Shown piece after piece: positions 1 to 8,283 of a stretch of DNA of 64,000 nt (positions are counted from its first letter, which is position 1; each line of letters begins with the position of its first letter). The notes below the pieces were generated by a model. It worked only from the letters and a program-made list of their open reading frames with translations, searched no databases and was not told the DNA's origin. Made by a program: the position numbers and the translations under genes. The stretch is taken from assembly GCF_035982055.1 (NCBI RefSeq), contig NZ_CP108427.1, positions 7,811,001 through 7,875,000 on the forward strand. The letters run 5' to 3'. Source of the stretch: Streptomyces sp. NBC_01288 (GTDB lineage Bacteria; Actinomycetota; Actinomycetes; Streptomycetales; Streptomycetaceae).

Positions 1-455
1 TGCACCATGATCACCGGGCCGCCGCGGTCGAGCTGCCGGGACACGACCTCGGGCAGCAACTCCCGGAACCAGCGCTCCAGGTGGTCCAGGAAGCGGGCGT
101 CACGCGTACGCGCGCGTGCCCCCAGTTCGCCGGTCAGCCAGTGCGGCAGCCCGCCGTTCTCCCACTCCGCGCAGATGTACGGCCCCGGGCGCACGATCGC
201 CCACAGGCCCGCCTCCCGCGCGGCGTCCAGGAACCGGCCCAGCGCCCGGACGTCCCGGAAGTCGCCCGGCGCCGGCTCGTGCAGGTTCCACGGGACGTAC
301 GTCTCCACGCAGTTGAGGCCCATCGCCCGCAGCATCGCCAGCCGGTGTCCCCAGCTCGCCTCGTGCACCCGGAAGTAGTGCAGTGCCCCGGACAGCAGCC
401 GCACCGGCCGCCCGTCCAGCAGAAAGTCCCTGTCGCCCACCGTGAACTCACTCAT
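1..455 (-). CDS. Glycoside hydrolase family 35 beta-galactosidase, N-terminal part (runs off the left edge)
   Basis: The reverse strand opens with ATG at 455 and stays open to base 1 (about 151 codons seen). The product has the start of a GH35 (beta/alpha)8 barrel: a short lead-in, LSGALHYFRV near residue 20, the conserved ETYVPWNLHEP near residue 55, and RPGPYICAEWENGGLPHWL near residue 90. These are hallmark GH35 substrate-site motifs; family members release terminal beta-galactose from oligosaccharides. No signal peptide is visible, so a cytoplasmic enzyme is likely. It is divergent from an AraC regulator 96 bp away, which probably controls it. The catalytic acid and nucleophile regions lie wholly or partly outside the window, so activity cannot be judged. 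Confidence 0.9.
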   Translation of the reverse strand, partial: MSEFTVGDRDFLLDGRPVRLLSGALHYFRVHEASWGHRLAMLRAMGLNCVETYVPWNLHEPAPGDFRDVRALGRFLDAAREAGLWAIVRPGPYICAEWENGGLPHWLTGELGARARTRDARFLDHLERWFRELLPEVVSRQLDRGGPVIMV

Positions 456-551
456 GCCGACGACTCTCTCCCCTTGGCGCCGATCACGTCCATGGACAAA
501 GATCGCCGCTACTTGGACCGAGCGGACCGAACACCGTGTGAGGGGGCGCCG

Positions 552-1442
552 ATGTACCACACCTGGATGCGTTTCTTCACGCCCACACCCGCCCACCACC
601 GCCTCGGTCTCGCCTGCCTCGGCGTGGGCCTCCAGCACGGCGCCCTGCCCACCGTCGGACCCCGCACCCTCGACCACCACGTCGCCGTCGTGATCAGCGC
701 GGGCGGCGGCTGGTACCTGGGCCCCGACGGCCGCCGTACGACCGTCACCGCGCCCGCGCTGCTGTGGCTCACCCCCGGAGTGCCGCACCACTACGCGCCC
801 GACCCCGGCGGCGGCTGGGACGAGGGGTTCGTCGACTTCACCGGGCCCGCGACCACGACGTACACCGAACTCGGCTACATCGAGCCGGAACGGCCCGTGG
901 TGGCCCTCTCGGACGCTGCCGGACCCCGTGCGGTCATCGGGCGCATGGCCCGCGCCGCACGCCGTGGCAACCCCCTTCTGGAGGTGGAGACCGGCGCCGC
1001 CGTCCACGAACTCCTGGTCGCCCTGCGCCGCGCCCGCGCCGACCTCGCCCCCGACGGCGACCCGGTCCTCCAGGCCCTCGCCCGCGACGCCTGCCTGCCG
1101 CTCACCGTCGCCGACCACGCGGCCCGGCACGGCATGAGCCCCGCCGCCCTGCGCACCGCCGTCCGCCAGGGCGCCGGATGCAGCCCCAAGGACTACCTCC
1201 TCGGCATCCGCCTGGGCCGCGCCAAGGAACTGCTCGCCGCCACCGAACTCCCGGTCGCCGCCGTCGCCCGCCGCGTCGGCTACGACGACCCCGCCTATTT
1301 CAGCCGCCTGTTCACCCGCCGCGTCGGCATGCCACCCGTCCGCTTCCGCGCCCAGCAGGGCCGTACCGTCCCCGGCGGCTGGAGCGACCAAGTGCCCGAC
1401 CCGGCCGATCCACCGATCATCGAGTGGCCGCACGCCACATAG
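552..1442 (+). CDS. AraC-family transcriptional regulator
   Basis: This 296-residue protein has an N-terminal cupin-like sensor region (about residues 15-130, with the pattern LTPGVPHHY) and a C-terminal double helix-turn-helix of the AraC/XylS type (about 185-280). The C-terminal signature is LPVAAVARRVGYDDPAYFSRLFTRRVGMPP. The ATG at 552 was chosen because it begins the recognisable domain; a longer frame exists upstream but overlaps the divergent gene. By position and family it likely activates the neighbouring GH35 gene in response to a sugar; the ligand cannot be read from sequence. Its last codons lie in a short direct repeat that is copied again just after the stop. Confidence 0.88.
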   Translation: MYHTWMRFFTPTPAHHRLGLACLGVGLQHGALPTVGPRTLDHHVAVVISAGGGWYLGPDGRRTTVTAPALLWLTPGVPHHYAPDPGGGWDEGFVDFTGPATTTYTELGYIEPERPVVALSDAAGPRAVIGRMARAARRGNPLLEVETGAAVHELLVALRRARADLAPDGDPVLQALARDACLPLTVADHAARHGMSPAALRTAVRQGAGCSPKDYLLGIRLGRAKELLAATELPVAAVARRVGYDDPAYFSRLFTRRVGMPPVRFRAQQGRTVPGGWSDQVPDPADPPIIEWPHAT

Positions 1443-1491
1443 GCGCACACCACACAGGGGCCGATCATCGAGTGGTCGCACGCCACGTAGG
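1413..1491. repeat. Direct repeat of about 31 bp, two copies 48 bp apart
   Basis: Copy one (1413-1443) holds the last codons and stop of the AraC gene; copy two (1461-1491) lies in the intergenic space before the chorismate mutase gene. They differ at about two positions. Copy two could still encode IIEWSHAT and a stop, so it looks like a small duplication of the gene's 3' end. It ends about 10 bp before the next start codon. Confidence 0.85.
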
Positions 1492-1501
1492 GTGGTCGCC
1501 C

Positions 1502-1852
1502 ATGACCACCAGCACCAACGGAACCGGTGACGTCGACCCCGCCGTGCGCGAGGAGCTCGCCCGGCTGCGCGACAGCATCGACAACATCGACGCGGCCGTC
1601 GTCCACATGCTCGCCGAACGCTTCAAGGCCACCCAGCAGGTCGGTGTCCTCAAGGCCACCCACCGGCTGCCGCCCGCCGACCCGGCCCGCGAGGCCCGCC
1701 AGATCGAACGCCTCCGCGCGCTGGCCGAAAGCGCCAAGCTGGACCCGGCGTTCGCTGAGAAGTTCCTGAATTTCATTATTGGTGAGGTGATCCGCCACCA
1801 CGAGCGCATCGCGGAGGACGCCGTGAACGGCGGTTCACCCACGGCGAACTGA
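1502..1852 (+). CDS. Chorismate mutase (AroQ type)
   Basis: The 116-residue all-helical protein matches monofunctional AroQ chorismate mutase, which converts chorismate to prephenate for phenylalanine and tyrosine synthesis in the cytoplasm. It contains the helix-1 pattern LRDSIDNIDAAVVHMLAERF, then TQQVGVLKA with the active-site Lys, and a C-terminal helix with FIIGEVIRHHE. ATG 1502 follows the AraC gene by 59 bp. An in-frame extension upstream lacks family similarity. No regulatory or prephenate dehydratase domain is attached. Confidence 0.88.
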   Translation: MTTSTNGTGDVDPAVREELARLRDSIDNIDAAVVHMLAERFKATQQVGVLKATHRLPPADPAREARQIERLRALAESAKLDPAFAEKFLNFIIGEVIRHHERIAEDAVNGGSPTAN

Positions 1853-1908
1853 CCTCGCGCGTCCGGTAAGGGGCGTGACAGCGGGGCGAGTTCGGGGCCA
1901 TGCTGCGC

Positions 1909-1930
1909 TGTGCACTCCTTGTGCACTCCA
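1909..1930. repeat. Two tandem 11-bp units containing GTGCAC
   Basis: TGTGCACTCC occurs at 1909 and again at 1920, giving an exact 11-bp period, about one helical turn. Each unit contains the self-complementary core GTGCAC. The pair lies 75-95 bp upstream of the receiver-domain gene, where an operator would be expected. No known regulator consensus was recognised. Confidence 0.6.
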
Positions 1931-2004
1931 TGTCAGTCGACGGGCACACCCCGTCAACGCCTGCGTCATAAGCTGGTTGTCCCACGCGGGAGGGACGTCG
2001 GGCC

Positions 2005-2553
2005 ATGCCGTCGGATGCCGAGATCCTCATCGTCGACGACCATGAGGACACGCTGTACGCGCTGGAGAGCGCCCTGGCCCCGCTGGGCTACCGGCTCGCC
2101 CGCGCCACCAGCGGCGACGAGGCGCTCAAGCAGGTGCTCCGCGGCCGGGTCGGCCTGCTCCTGCTCGACGTGCGCATGCCCGGCGTCGGCGGCCTGGACG
2201 TCGTCCGCTACCTGCGCCGCCTGGAGCAGACCCAGCACATCCCGGTCCTCCTCCTCACCGGCTTCGGCCCCGACCCCGAGACGACCGCCGCCGCCTTCAC
2301 CCTCGGCGTCGCCGACCTCGTCATGAAACCCGTGGACCCCTGGGCCCTGCGCACCAAGGTCCGCTACCTCTACGACGCCCACCAGCGCCACCAGGCCCTC
2401 GAACGCGAGGTCCGCGAACTCCGCGCCCTCCTCAAGGACCCGCACGAACCCCGCCCCGCCCTGCCCCACCCGGACGCGCACGTGCCCTACCAGCGCGACG
2501 CCCGGAACCCCGCCCCCACGCCCACACCCACGCCCGCCTCCGACCGGACATAA
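2005..2553 (+). CDS. Single-domain response regulator (receiver protein without DNA-binding domain)
   Basis: Residues 5-125 of this 182-residue protein form a CheY-like receiver: acidic pair DD at 11-12, phospho-acceptor Asp55 in LLLLDVRMPG, Thr85 in LLLTGF, and Lys108 in VMKPVDP. After it come a charged helix suited to a coiled coil (about 128-150) and a Pro/Thr-rich tail. There is no HTH or enzymatic output domain, so it probably acts by protein contact or in a phosphorelay. ATG 2005 is preceded by a good ribosome binding site (GGGAGGG). No histidine kinase is adjacent. Confidence 0.85.
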   Translation: MPSDAEILIVDDHEDTLYALESALAPLGYRLARATSGDEALKQVLRGRVGLLLLDVRMPGVGGLDVVRYLRRLEQTQHIPVLLLTGFGPDPETTAAAFTLGVADLVMKPVDPWALRTKVRYLYDAHQRHQALEREVRELRALLKDPHEPRPALPHPDAHVPYQRDARNPAPTPTPTPASDRT

Positions 2554-2609
2554 GCCGCGTACGGAACCACCCCTGTGCCATGTCAGTGCCATCAGGCAGC
2601 ATGTCCTGC

Positions 2610-5204
2610 ATGTCCGTACTGACGCGCGACGAAGCGCAGACCCGTGCCAGGCTCCTCGACGTCCACCGCTACACGATCGAACTCGATCTGACGACGGGCG
2701 ACGACACCTTCGACTCCCGCACCGTCATCGCGTTCACCGCTCGTGCCGACGCGGACACCTTCGTCGAACTCAAGCCCGCCGAGCTGCGCTCCGTCACCCT
2801 CGACGGCCGCCCCCTCGACCCGGAGCACCTCGTCGAGAACCGGCTCCCGCTGCCCGGCCTCACCGCCGGTGAGCACGAACTGCGCGTCGACGCGAGCATG
2901 CGCTACTCCCGCACCGGCGAGGGCATGCACCGCTTCACCGACCCCACCGACAGCGAGACCTACGTCTACACCCAGCTCTTCATGGAGGACGTCCAGCGCG
3001 TCTTCGCCGCCTTCGACCAGCCCGACCTCAAGTCCGTCTTCGACCTCTCCATCAAGGCCCCCGAAGGCTGGACCGTCCTCGCCAACGGCATCACCGAACA
3101 CCTCGGCGAAGGCCGCTGGCAGGCCGCCCCCACCCCCCTCATCTCCACCTACCTCGTCGCCGTCGCCGCCGGTCCCTGGCACTCGGTGCGCACCGAACAC
3201 CGCGGCCTGCCCTTCGGCATCCACTGCCGCCGCTCGCTGGCCCCCCACCTCGACGCGGACGCCGACGAGATCCTCGACATCACCCGCCAGTGCTACGACC
3301 GCTACCACGAGAAGTTCGAGGAGCCCTACCCCTTCGACTCCTACGACCAGGCCTTCGTCCCCGAGTTCAACGCGGGCGCCATGGAGAACCCCGGCCTGGT
3401 CACCTTCCGCGACGAGTTCATCTACCGCTCCGCCGTCACCGACACCGAGCGGCAGACCCGCGGCATGGTCATCGCCCACGAGATGGCCCACATGTGGTTC
3501 GGCGACCTCGTCACCCTCCAGTGGTGGGACGACATCTGGCTGAACGAGTCCTTCGCCGAGTACATGGGCTACCAGACCCTCACCGAGGCCACCCGCTTCA
3601 CCGACACCTGGACCGACTTCGGAGTCGTCCGCAAGGCCTGGGGCTACGACGCCGACCAGCGCCCCTCCACGCACCCCGTGGCTCCGGAGAACGTCGACGA
3701 CACGGCCTCCGCCCTCCTCAACTTCGACGGCATCTCGTACGCCAAGGGGGCTTCCGCGCTACGGCAGTTGGTGGCCTGGCTCGGCGAGAAGGACTTCCTC
3801 GCCGGCATCAACACCCACTTCGCCCGCCACAAGTTCGGCAACGCCACCCTCGCCGACTTCATCGACTCCCTCGCCTCCGGCACGGAACGGGACGTTCACG
3901 CGTGGGCGGACGTATGGCTGCGCACGACGGGCGTGGACACCCTCACGCCCGAAGTCCGCGCCGAGGACGGAAACTGGCACCTCGACATCGGGCACCGAGG
4001 CAGCCCCGGAGTCTGGTCCAAGCCCGACCCCAGCCAGGACCGGGACGGACTCACCCACCTCACCACCCTCACCTCGTCCCCCGACATCCGCCCGCACCAC
4101 ATCACCATCGGCGTCTACGACCACGACCTCCACGACGCGAACCGCCTGACCCTGCGCACCCGCCTGGAAGCGGACCTCCCTCGCACCGGCAACATGGGCA
4201 TCAGCGCTTCGGGCCCGCGCCCCGCCCTCGTCCTCCTCAACGACGGCGACTTCACCTACGCCAAGATCCGCTTCGACGCCGAGTCCCTCGAAACCGTCCG
4301 CACCAGCCTCTCCGGCCTCCCCGAACCCCTCACCCGCGCGGTCGTCTGGAACGCCCTGCGCGACGCGGTCCGCGACGGCGAACTCCCCGCCTCCGCCTAC
4401 CTGGACGCCGCCCGCGCCCACCTCCCGCACGAGACGGACCTCGCCCTCGTCCAGGGCGTCCTCGCCTTCGCCTCCACGCAGGTCACCGACCGCTACCTCA
4501 CCCCCGAGGCCCGCCCGGTCGCCCTCGCCACCCTCACCGCCCTGTGCCGCGACCTCATCCGCCGCACCGAGGACGGCTCCAACCCCGGCCTGCGCCTCAT
4601 CGCCGTACGCCACTTCATCGACGTCGCCGCGCACCCCGACACCATCGCCGCCTGGCTCACCGAAGGCACCGTCCCCGGCGGCCCCGAGCTGGACCCCGAG
4701 CTGCGCTGGCGCGTCCTGTCCCGCCTCGCCGTCCTCGGCGCCACCGACGAGCCCGCGATCGCGGCCGAGTTGGAGCGCGACCCGTCCGCCACCGGCCAGG
4801 AGGGCGCGGCCCGCTGCCGCGCCGCCCTCCCCGACCCCGAGGCCAAGCGCACGGCCTGGGAGGCGATGTTCATCTCGGACGACCTCTCCAACTACCTCTT
4901 CACCGCGACGGCCCAGGGTTTCTGGCAGCCCGAACAGGCCGACCTGGTACGGGAGTACATGCCCCGCTTCTTCACGGACGCGGTGGCCCTCGCCACCCGC
5001 CGGGGCCCCGCCATGGCGGACGCGGCCGGCCGCTGGGCCTTCCCCGCCTACGCCATCGACCCCGAAACCGTCCGCCTCGGCGAGGAATGCCTCCGCGACG
5101 CCGACCTCATCCCGTCCCTGCGCCGCAAGCTCGTCGACCAACTCGACGACCTGGGGCGCGCTTTGAAGGTACAGGGGGTGCAGTCCAGCCCGTCCGGCGT
5201 CTGA
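2610..5204 (+). CDS. pepN: Aminopeptidase N (M1 family)
   Basis: This is a cytoplasmic zinc exopeptidase of 864 residues, normal for actinobacterial PepN, which removes N-terminal residues from peptides. It has the exopeptidase motif GAMEN (256-260), the zinc motif HEMAH (290-294) with the third zinc ligand Glu313 in NESFAEY, and the long helical ERAP1-like C-terminal domain. ATG 2610 (MSVLTRDEAQ) was chosen because it begins the conserved N-terminus; two ATGs a few codons upstream are alternatives. No neighbour shows an obvious functional link. Confidence 0.93.
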   Translation: MSVLTRDEAQTRARLLDVHRYTIELDLTTGDDTFDSRTVIAFTARADADTFVELKPAELRSVTLDGRPLDPEHLVENRLPLPGLTAGEHELRVDASMRYSRTGEGMHRFTDPTDSETYVYTQLFMEDVQRVFAAFDQPDLKSVFDLSIKAPEGWTVLANGITEHLGEGRWQAAPTPLISTYLVAVAAGPWHSVRTEHRGLPFGIHCRRSLAPHLDADADEILDITRQCYDRYHEKFEEPYPFDSYDQAFVPEFNAGAMENPGLVTFRDEFIYRSAVTDTERQTRGMVIAHEMAHMWFGDLVTLQWWDDIWLNESFAEYMGYQTLTEATRFTDTWTDFGVVRKAWGYDADQRPSTHPVAPENVDDTASALLNFDGISYAKGASALRQLVAWLGEKDFLAGINTHFARHKFGNATLADFIDSLASGTERDVHAWADVWLRTTGVDTLTPEVRAEDGNWHLDIGHRGSPGVWSKPDPSQDRDGLTHLTTLTSSPDIRPHHITIGVYDHDLHDANRLTLRTRLEADLPRTGNMGISASGPRPALVLLNDGDFTYAKIRFDAESLETVRTSLSGLPEPLTRAVVWNALRDAVRDGELPASAYLDAARAHLPHETDLALVQGVLAFASTQVTDRYLTPEARPVALATLTALCRDLIRRTEDGSNPGLRLIAVRHFIDVAAHPDTIAAWLTEGTVPGGPELDPELRWRVLSRLAVLGATDEPAIAAELERDPSATGQEGAARCRAALPDPEAKRTAWEAMFISDDLSNYLFTATAQGFWQPEQADLVREYMPRFFTDAVALATRRGPAMADAAGRWAFPAYAIDPETVRLGEECLRDADLIPSLRRKLVDQLDDLGRALKVQGVQSSPSGV

Positions 5205-5234
5205 GGACGAGGCCCCTTCAGGGCCGAAGGGGGT

Positions 5235-5253
5235 CTGGGGGCGCAGCCCCCAG
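5235..5253. terminator. GC-rich hairpin after pepN
   Basis: CTGGGGGC (5235-5242) and GCCCCCAG (5246-5253) form a perfect 8-bp stem with a 3-nt loop, 31 bp after the pepN stop. There is no T-run. Such U-less hairpins are common 3' ends in Streptomyces. The 160 bp after it, up to the decarboxylase start, show no other clear signal. Confidence 0.5.
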
Positions 5254-5414
5254 CAACGCCAGCCCCAACACCGGCACCCGTACCAACACCAACACCTCGC
5301 ACTGAACAACACCCTTTCGGGTTCCGATCGTTGTTCTCCCCGGGCGCGTCGACTCATCCGGGTCCAAGCTGGATTTCCCCGCTGGAACCCCCTGCCCGCG
5401 CCCCGGAGGACAGC

Positions 5415-6782
5415 ATGAGCAGCGCACCCCTCGCCTCAGGCCCCGAAGGACCCGACGCCCTGCGGCCGTTGCTCGACACCGTCCTCGACGCACTCGGCAC
5501 CGGACGCAGGGCCCGCGGCGGCCCGTTCCCCGCGGGCGGCCCCGACGCGGTCGCCGCCCGTATGCGGGACGCCGTAGGGGACGTACTCCCCGATGACGGC
5601 GATCCCGACGCCCTGCGCACCCTCGTGCACGCGCTCGCGGAAGGCGCCGCCGACCCCGCCGACCCGCTGTGTGCGGCGCACCTGCACTGTCCGCCGCTCG
5701 CGGTCGCCGCCGCGGCCGACCTCGCCGTCAGCGCGCTGAACCCGTCGCTGGACTCCTGGGACCAGGCCCCCGCCGCCTCCGCCCTCGAAGCCCTCGTCAC
5801 CCGCACCCTCGCCCACGAGATCGGTCTGGCCGATGCCCTCGTCACCACCGGCGGCACCGAAGCCAACCAACTCGCCCTGCTGCTCGCCCGTGAGGCCAAC
5901 GGCGGCAGCGTGCGGTTGGTCTGCGGAAGCAACGCCCACCACTCCCTGCCCCGTGCCGCCTGGCTCCTCGGCCTGCCCGACCCCGTCGTCGTCCCGGCCC
6001 CCACCGGCACCCTCGACCCCGCCGCCCTCGACGAGGCCCTCACCGCACTGCCGGGTCCTCGTGGTTCCGTCCTGGTCGCCGCCACCGCCGGTACCACCGA
6101 CGCGGGACTCATCGACCCGCTGCCCGAGATCGCCGGCCTGTGCGCCGCCCACGGCGCCCGCCTCCACATCGACGCCGCCTACGGCGGAGGCCTCACCTTC
6201 AGCGACCGCCACCGCGACAAACTCGCCGGCCTCGACCGCGCCCACACCGTCACCCTCGACCTGCACAAACTCGGCTGGCAGCCCGTCGCCGCCGGCCTCC
6301 TCGCCGTACGCCACCCCCGCGACCTCGCCGCCCTCACCCAGCGCGCCGACTACCTCAACGCCGACGACGACACCGAAGCGGGCCTGCCCGACCTCCTCGG
6401 CCGCTCGATGCGCACCACCCGCAGACCCGACGTCCTCAAGCTCGCCGTCACCCTGAAGACCCTCGGCCGCACCGGACTCGGCACCCTCGTCGACCAAGTC
6501 TGCGCCCGCGCACGGGAGTTCGCCGCGCTGATCCGCGACCACCCCGGCTTCGAGCTGTACGCCCCGCCCGTCATCAGCACCGTCCTGTTCCGGCCCGCCG
6601 ACGCCACCGACGACGCCGTGGCCGCCGTACGCCGCCGACTCCTCACCGACGGCCGGGCCGTCCTCGGCCGGGCCGCACTCGACGGCCGGCTCTGGCTCAA
6701 GGTCACCCTCCTCAACCCCCACACCCGGCCCGACGACCTGGCCGCCCTCCTGAAACTGGTGGAAGGAAACACCCCCCGATGA
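5415..6782 (+). CDS. PLP-dependent amino acid decarboxylase (DesA-like, group II)
   Basis: The 455-residue protein is a fold-type I group II decarboxylase of the diaminobutyrate/lysine (DesA-like) class. It shows LNPSLDSWDQAP, the phosphate-binding TTGGTEANQLAL, the cofactor-pairing HIDAAYGGG, and the PLP lysine K285 in LDLHKLGWQP. It probably turns a diamino acid (lysine, ornithine or diaminobutyrate) into the diamine. ATG 5415 has a strong GGAGGA upstream. Its stop overlaps the next start (ATGA), so it is translationally coupled to an N-hydroxylase, as in the desferrioxamine desAB order. The substrate cannot be settled by eye; the sequence differs clearly from classical DesA as I recall it. 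Confidence 0.85.
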   Translation: MSSAPLASGPEGPDALRPLLDTVLDALGTGRRARGGPFPAGGPDAVAARMRDAVGDVLPDDGDPDALRTLVHALAEGAADPADPLCAAHLHCPPLAVAAAADLAVSALNPSLDSWDQAPAASALEALVTRTLAHEIGLADALVTTGGTEANQLALLLAREANGGSVRLVCGSNAHHSLPRAAWLLGLPDPVVVPAPTGTLDPAALDEALTALPGPRGSVLVAATAGTTDAGLIDPLPEIAGLCAAHGARLHIDAAYGGGLTFSDRHRDKLAGLDRAHTVTLDLHKLGWQPVAAGLLAVRHPRDLAALTQRADYLNADDDTEAGLPDLLGRSMRTTRRPDVLKLAVTLKTLGRTGLGTLVDQVCARAREFAALIRDHPGFELYAPPVISTVLFRPADATDDAVAAVRRRLLTDGRAVLGRAALDGRLWLKVTLLNPHTRPDDLAALLKLVEGNTPR

Positions 6783-8230
6783 GCCACCCCCCGACGGGTC
6801 ACCCCCAGACCCCCAACCCCCCACGCCCGGAACCCGAAGCACCCCGCGACCTGGTCGGCATCGGCATCGGACCGTCCAACCTCTCGCTGGCAGCCCTCGC
6901 CCACCCCCTCACCGAACTCGACACCGTCTTCTACGAACAGCGCCCCGGCTTCGACTGGCACCCCGGCCTGCTCATCGACGGCGCGACCGTCCAAGTCCCG
7001 TTCCTGGCCGACCTGGTGACCCTCGCCGACCCCGCCAGCCCCTGGTCCTTCCTCAACTACCTCAAGGACCGCGACCGCCTCTTCCCCTTCTACTTCGCCG
7101 AGCGCTTCCACATCCAGCGCGCCGAGTACGACGCCTACTGCCGCTGGGTCGCGGGCAGCCTCCCCGGACTCCACTTCGGCCACCAGGTCGACGCCGTCCG
7201 CTTCAACCCCGAACGCGACGTGTTCGAGGTCGACTTCACCCAGCTCGACAGTGACGGAGAAGCGGAAGCCCTCGGGCGGACGTACACCAAGAACATCGTC
7301 CTCGGCGTCGGCACCGCCCCCTACGTTCCCGACCCGCTCAAGCCCCTCGTCGAAGCACCCGGCGTCCCCGTCATCCACGCCGCCGACTACCTCGCCCACC
7401 GCGAAACGTTTCTCGCCGCCGACCACATCACCGTCATCGGATCGGGACAGACCGGCGCCGAGGTCTTCCTCGACCTGCTCCGCCACCGCCCCGCGGGACA
7501 CGAGAAACTCCACTGGATCGGCCGCAGCGAGGCCTTCGCCCCCATGGAGTACTCCAAGCTCGGCCTGGAGCACTTCACCCCCGACTACACCCGCTACTTC
7601 CACGCCCTCGCCGAAGGAGTCCGCGACCGCCTCGTCACCTCGCAGTGGCAACTCCACAAGGGCATCGACGCGGGCACCATCGCCGCCATCCACGACGAGC
7701 TCTACCGCCGTACCCTGCAAGGCGGTTGGCCCGACGCCGTGCTCACCCCCGGCGTCCGCGTCCGTACCGCGGGACGCATCGCGACCACCAAGGTCGAGCT
7801 CCACCTGGAACACCTCCAGCAGAACACCCGCTCGCGCCTCACCACCGACGCCGTCGTCCTCGCCACCGGCTACCGCGAACGCCCCCTCGACCGCATCCTC
7901 GCCGGACTCGACCCCTACCTGCGCCGCGACAGCGCCGAACGCCCGCGCATCGACGACCAGTTCAGGCTCGTGCTCGATCCGTCCGTCACCGGCTCGGGCT
8001 GCCAGGTCTACGTCCAGAACGCCGAACTCCACACCCACGGCGTCGGCGCCCCCGACCTCGGCCTCGCCGCCTGGCGCAGCGCCACCATCCTCAACTCCCT
8101 CACGGGGAAGGAGCCTTACTCCCTCCCCGGCCGAACGGCCTTCACCACCTTCGGACTCGACCCCCAGGTCCAGATCCCCCCGGCCCGCCAGGCGGCCCGC
8201 ACCCTCACCCCGCTCGTGGAAGGACGCTAG
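6779..8230 (+). CDS. Flavin-dependent N-hydroxylating monooxygenase (DesB-like, lysine/diamine N-hydroxylase family)
   Basis: This 483-residue class B flavin monooxygenase is of the IucD/DesB/SidA type. FAD binding is at GIGIGPSNL (about 29-37). The conserved substrate region has FYEQRPGFDWHPGL and VPFLADLVTLADP. NADPH binding is at VIGSGQTGAE (from 219), and a C-terminal ATGYRERPL is present. It should hydroxylate the terminal amine of a diamine or basic amino acid to a hydroxylamine. The first 20 residues are Pro-rich and poorly conserved. It overlaps the decarboxylase by 4 bp (ATGA) with GGAAGG upstream. The acyltransferase and siderophore synthetase that normally follow in a des operon are absent here. 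Confidence 0.87.
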   Translation: MSHPPTGHPQTPNPPRPEPEAPRDLVGIGIGPSNLSLAALAHPLTELDTVFYEQRPGFDWHPGLLIDGATVQVPFLADLVTLADPASPWSFLNYLKDRDRLFPFYFAERFHIQRAEYDAYCRWVAGSLPGLHFGHQVDAVRFNPERDVFEVDFTQLDSDGEAEALGRTYTKNIVLGVGTAPYVPDPLKPLVEAPGVPVIHAADYLAHRETFLAADHITVIGSGQTGAEVFLDLLRHRPAGHEKLHWIGRSEAFAPMEYSKLGLEHFTPDYTRYFHALAEGVRDRLVTSQWQLHKGIDAGTIAAIHDELYRRTLQGGWPDAVLTPGVRVRTAGRIATTKVELHLEHLQQNTRSRLTTDAVVLATGYRERPLDRILAGLDPYLRRDSAERPRIDDQFRLVLDPSVTGSGCQVYVQNAELHTHGVGAPDLGLAAWRSATILNSLTGKEPYSLPGRTAFTTFGLDPQVQIPPARQAARTLTPLVEGR

Positions 8231-8233
8231 AAA

Positions 8234-8266
8234 GGGGCCCGGCGGCAACCAGAACCGCCGGACCCC
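8234..8266. terminator. Bidirectional hairpin between convergent genes
   Basis: GGGG plus CCGGCGG on the left (8234-8245) pair with CCGCCGG plus CCCC on the right (8255-8266), with one mismatch. It sits 3 bp after the monooxygenase stop and 17 bp before the nucleotidase stop on the other strand. Confidence 0.7.
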
Positions 8267-8283
8267 TCAGAGAACCGAACGCC

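Noticed and set aside
5205..5414. DmdR/IdeR iron box before the decarboxylase-hydroxylase pair
   Set aside because: No sequence resembling the TTAGGTTAGGCT-type palindrome is present.
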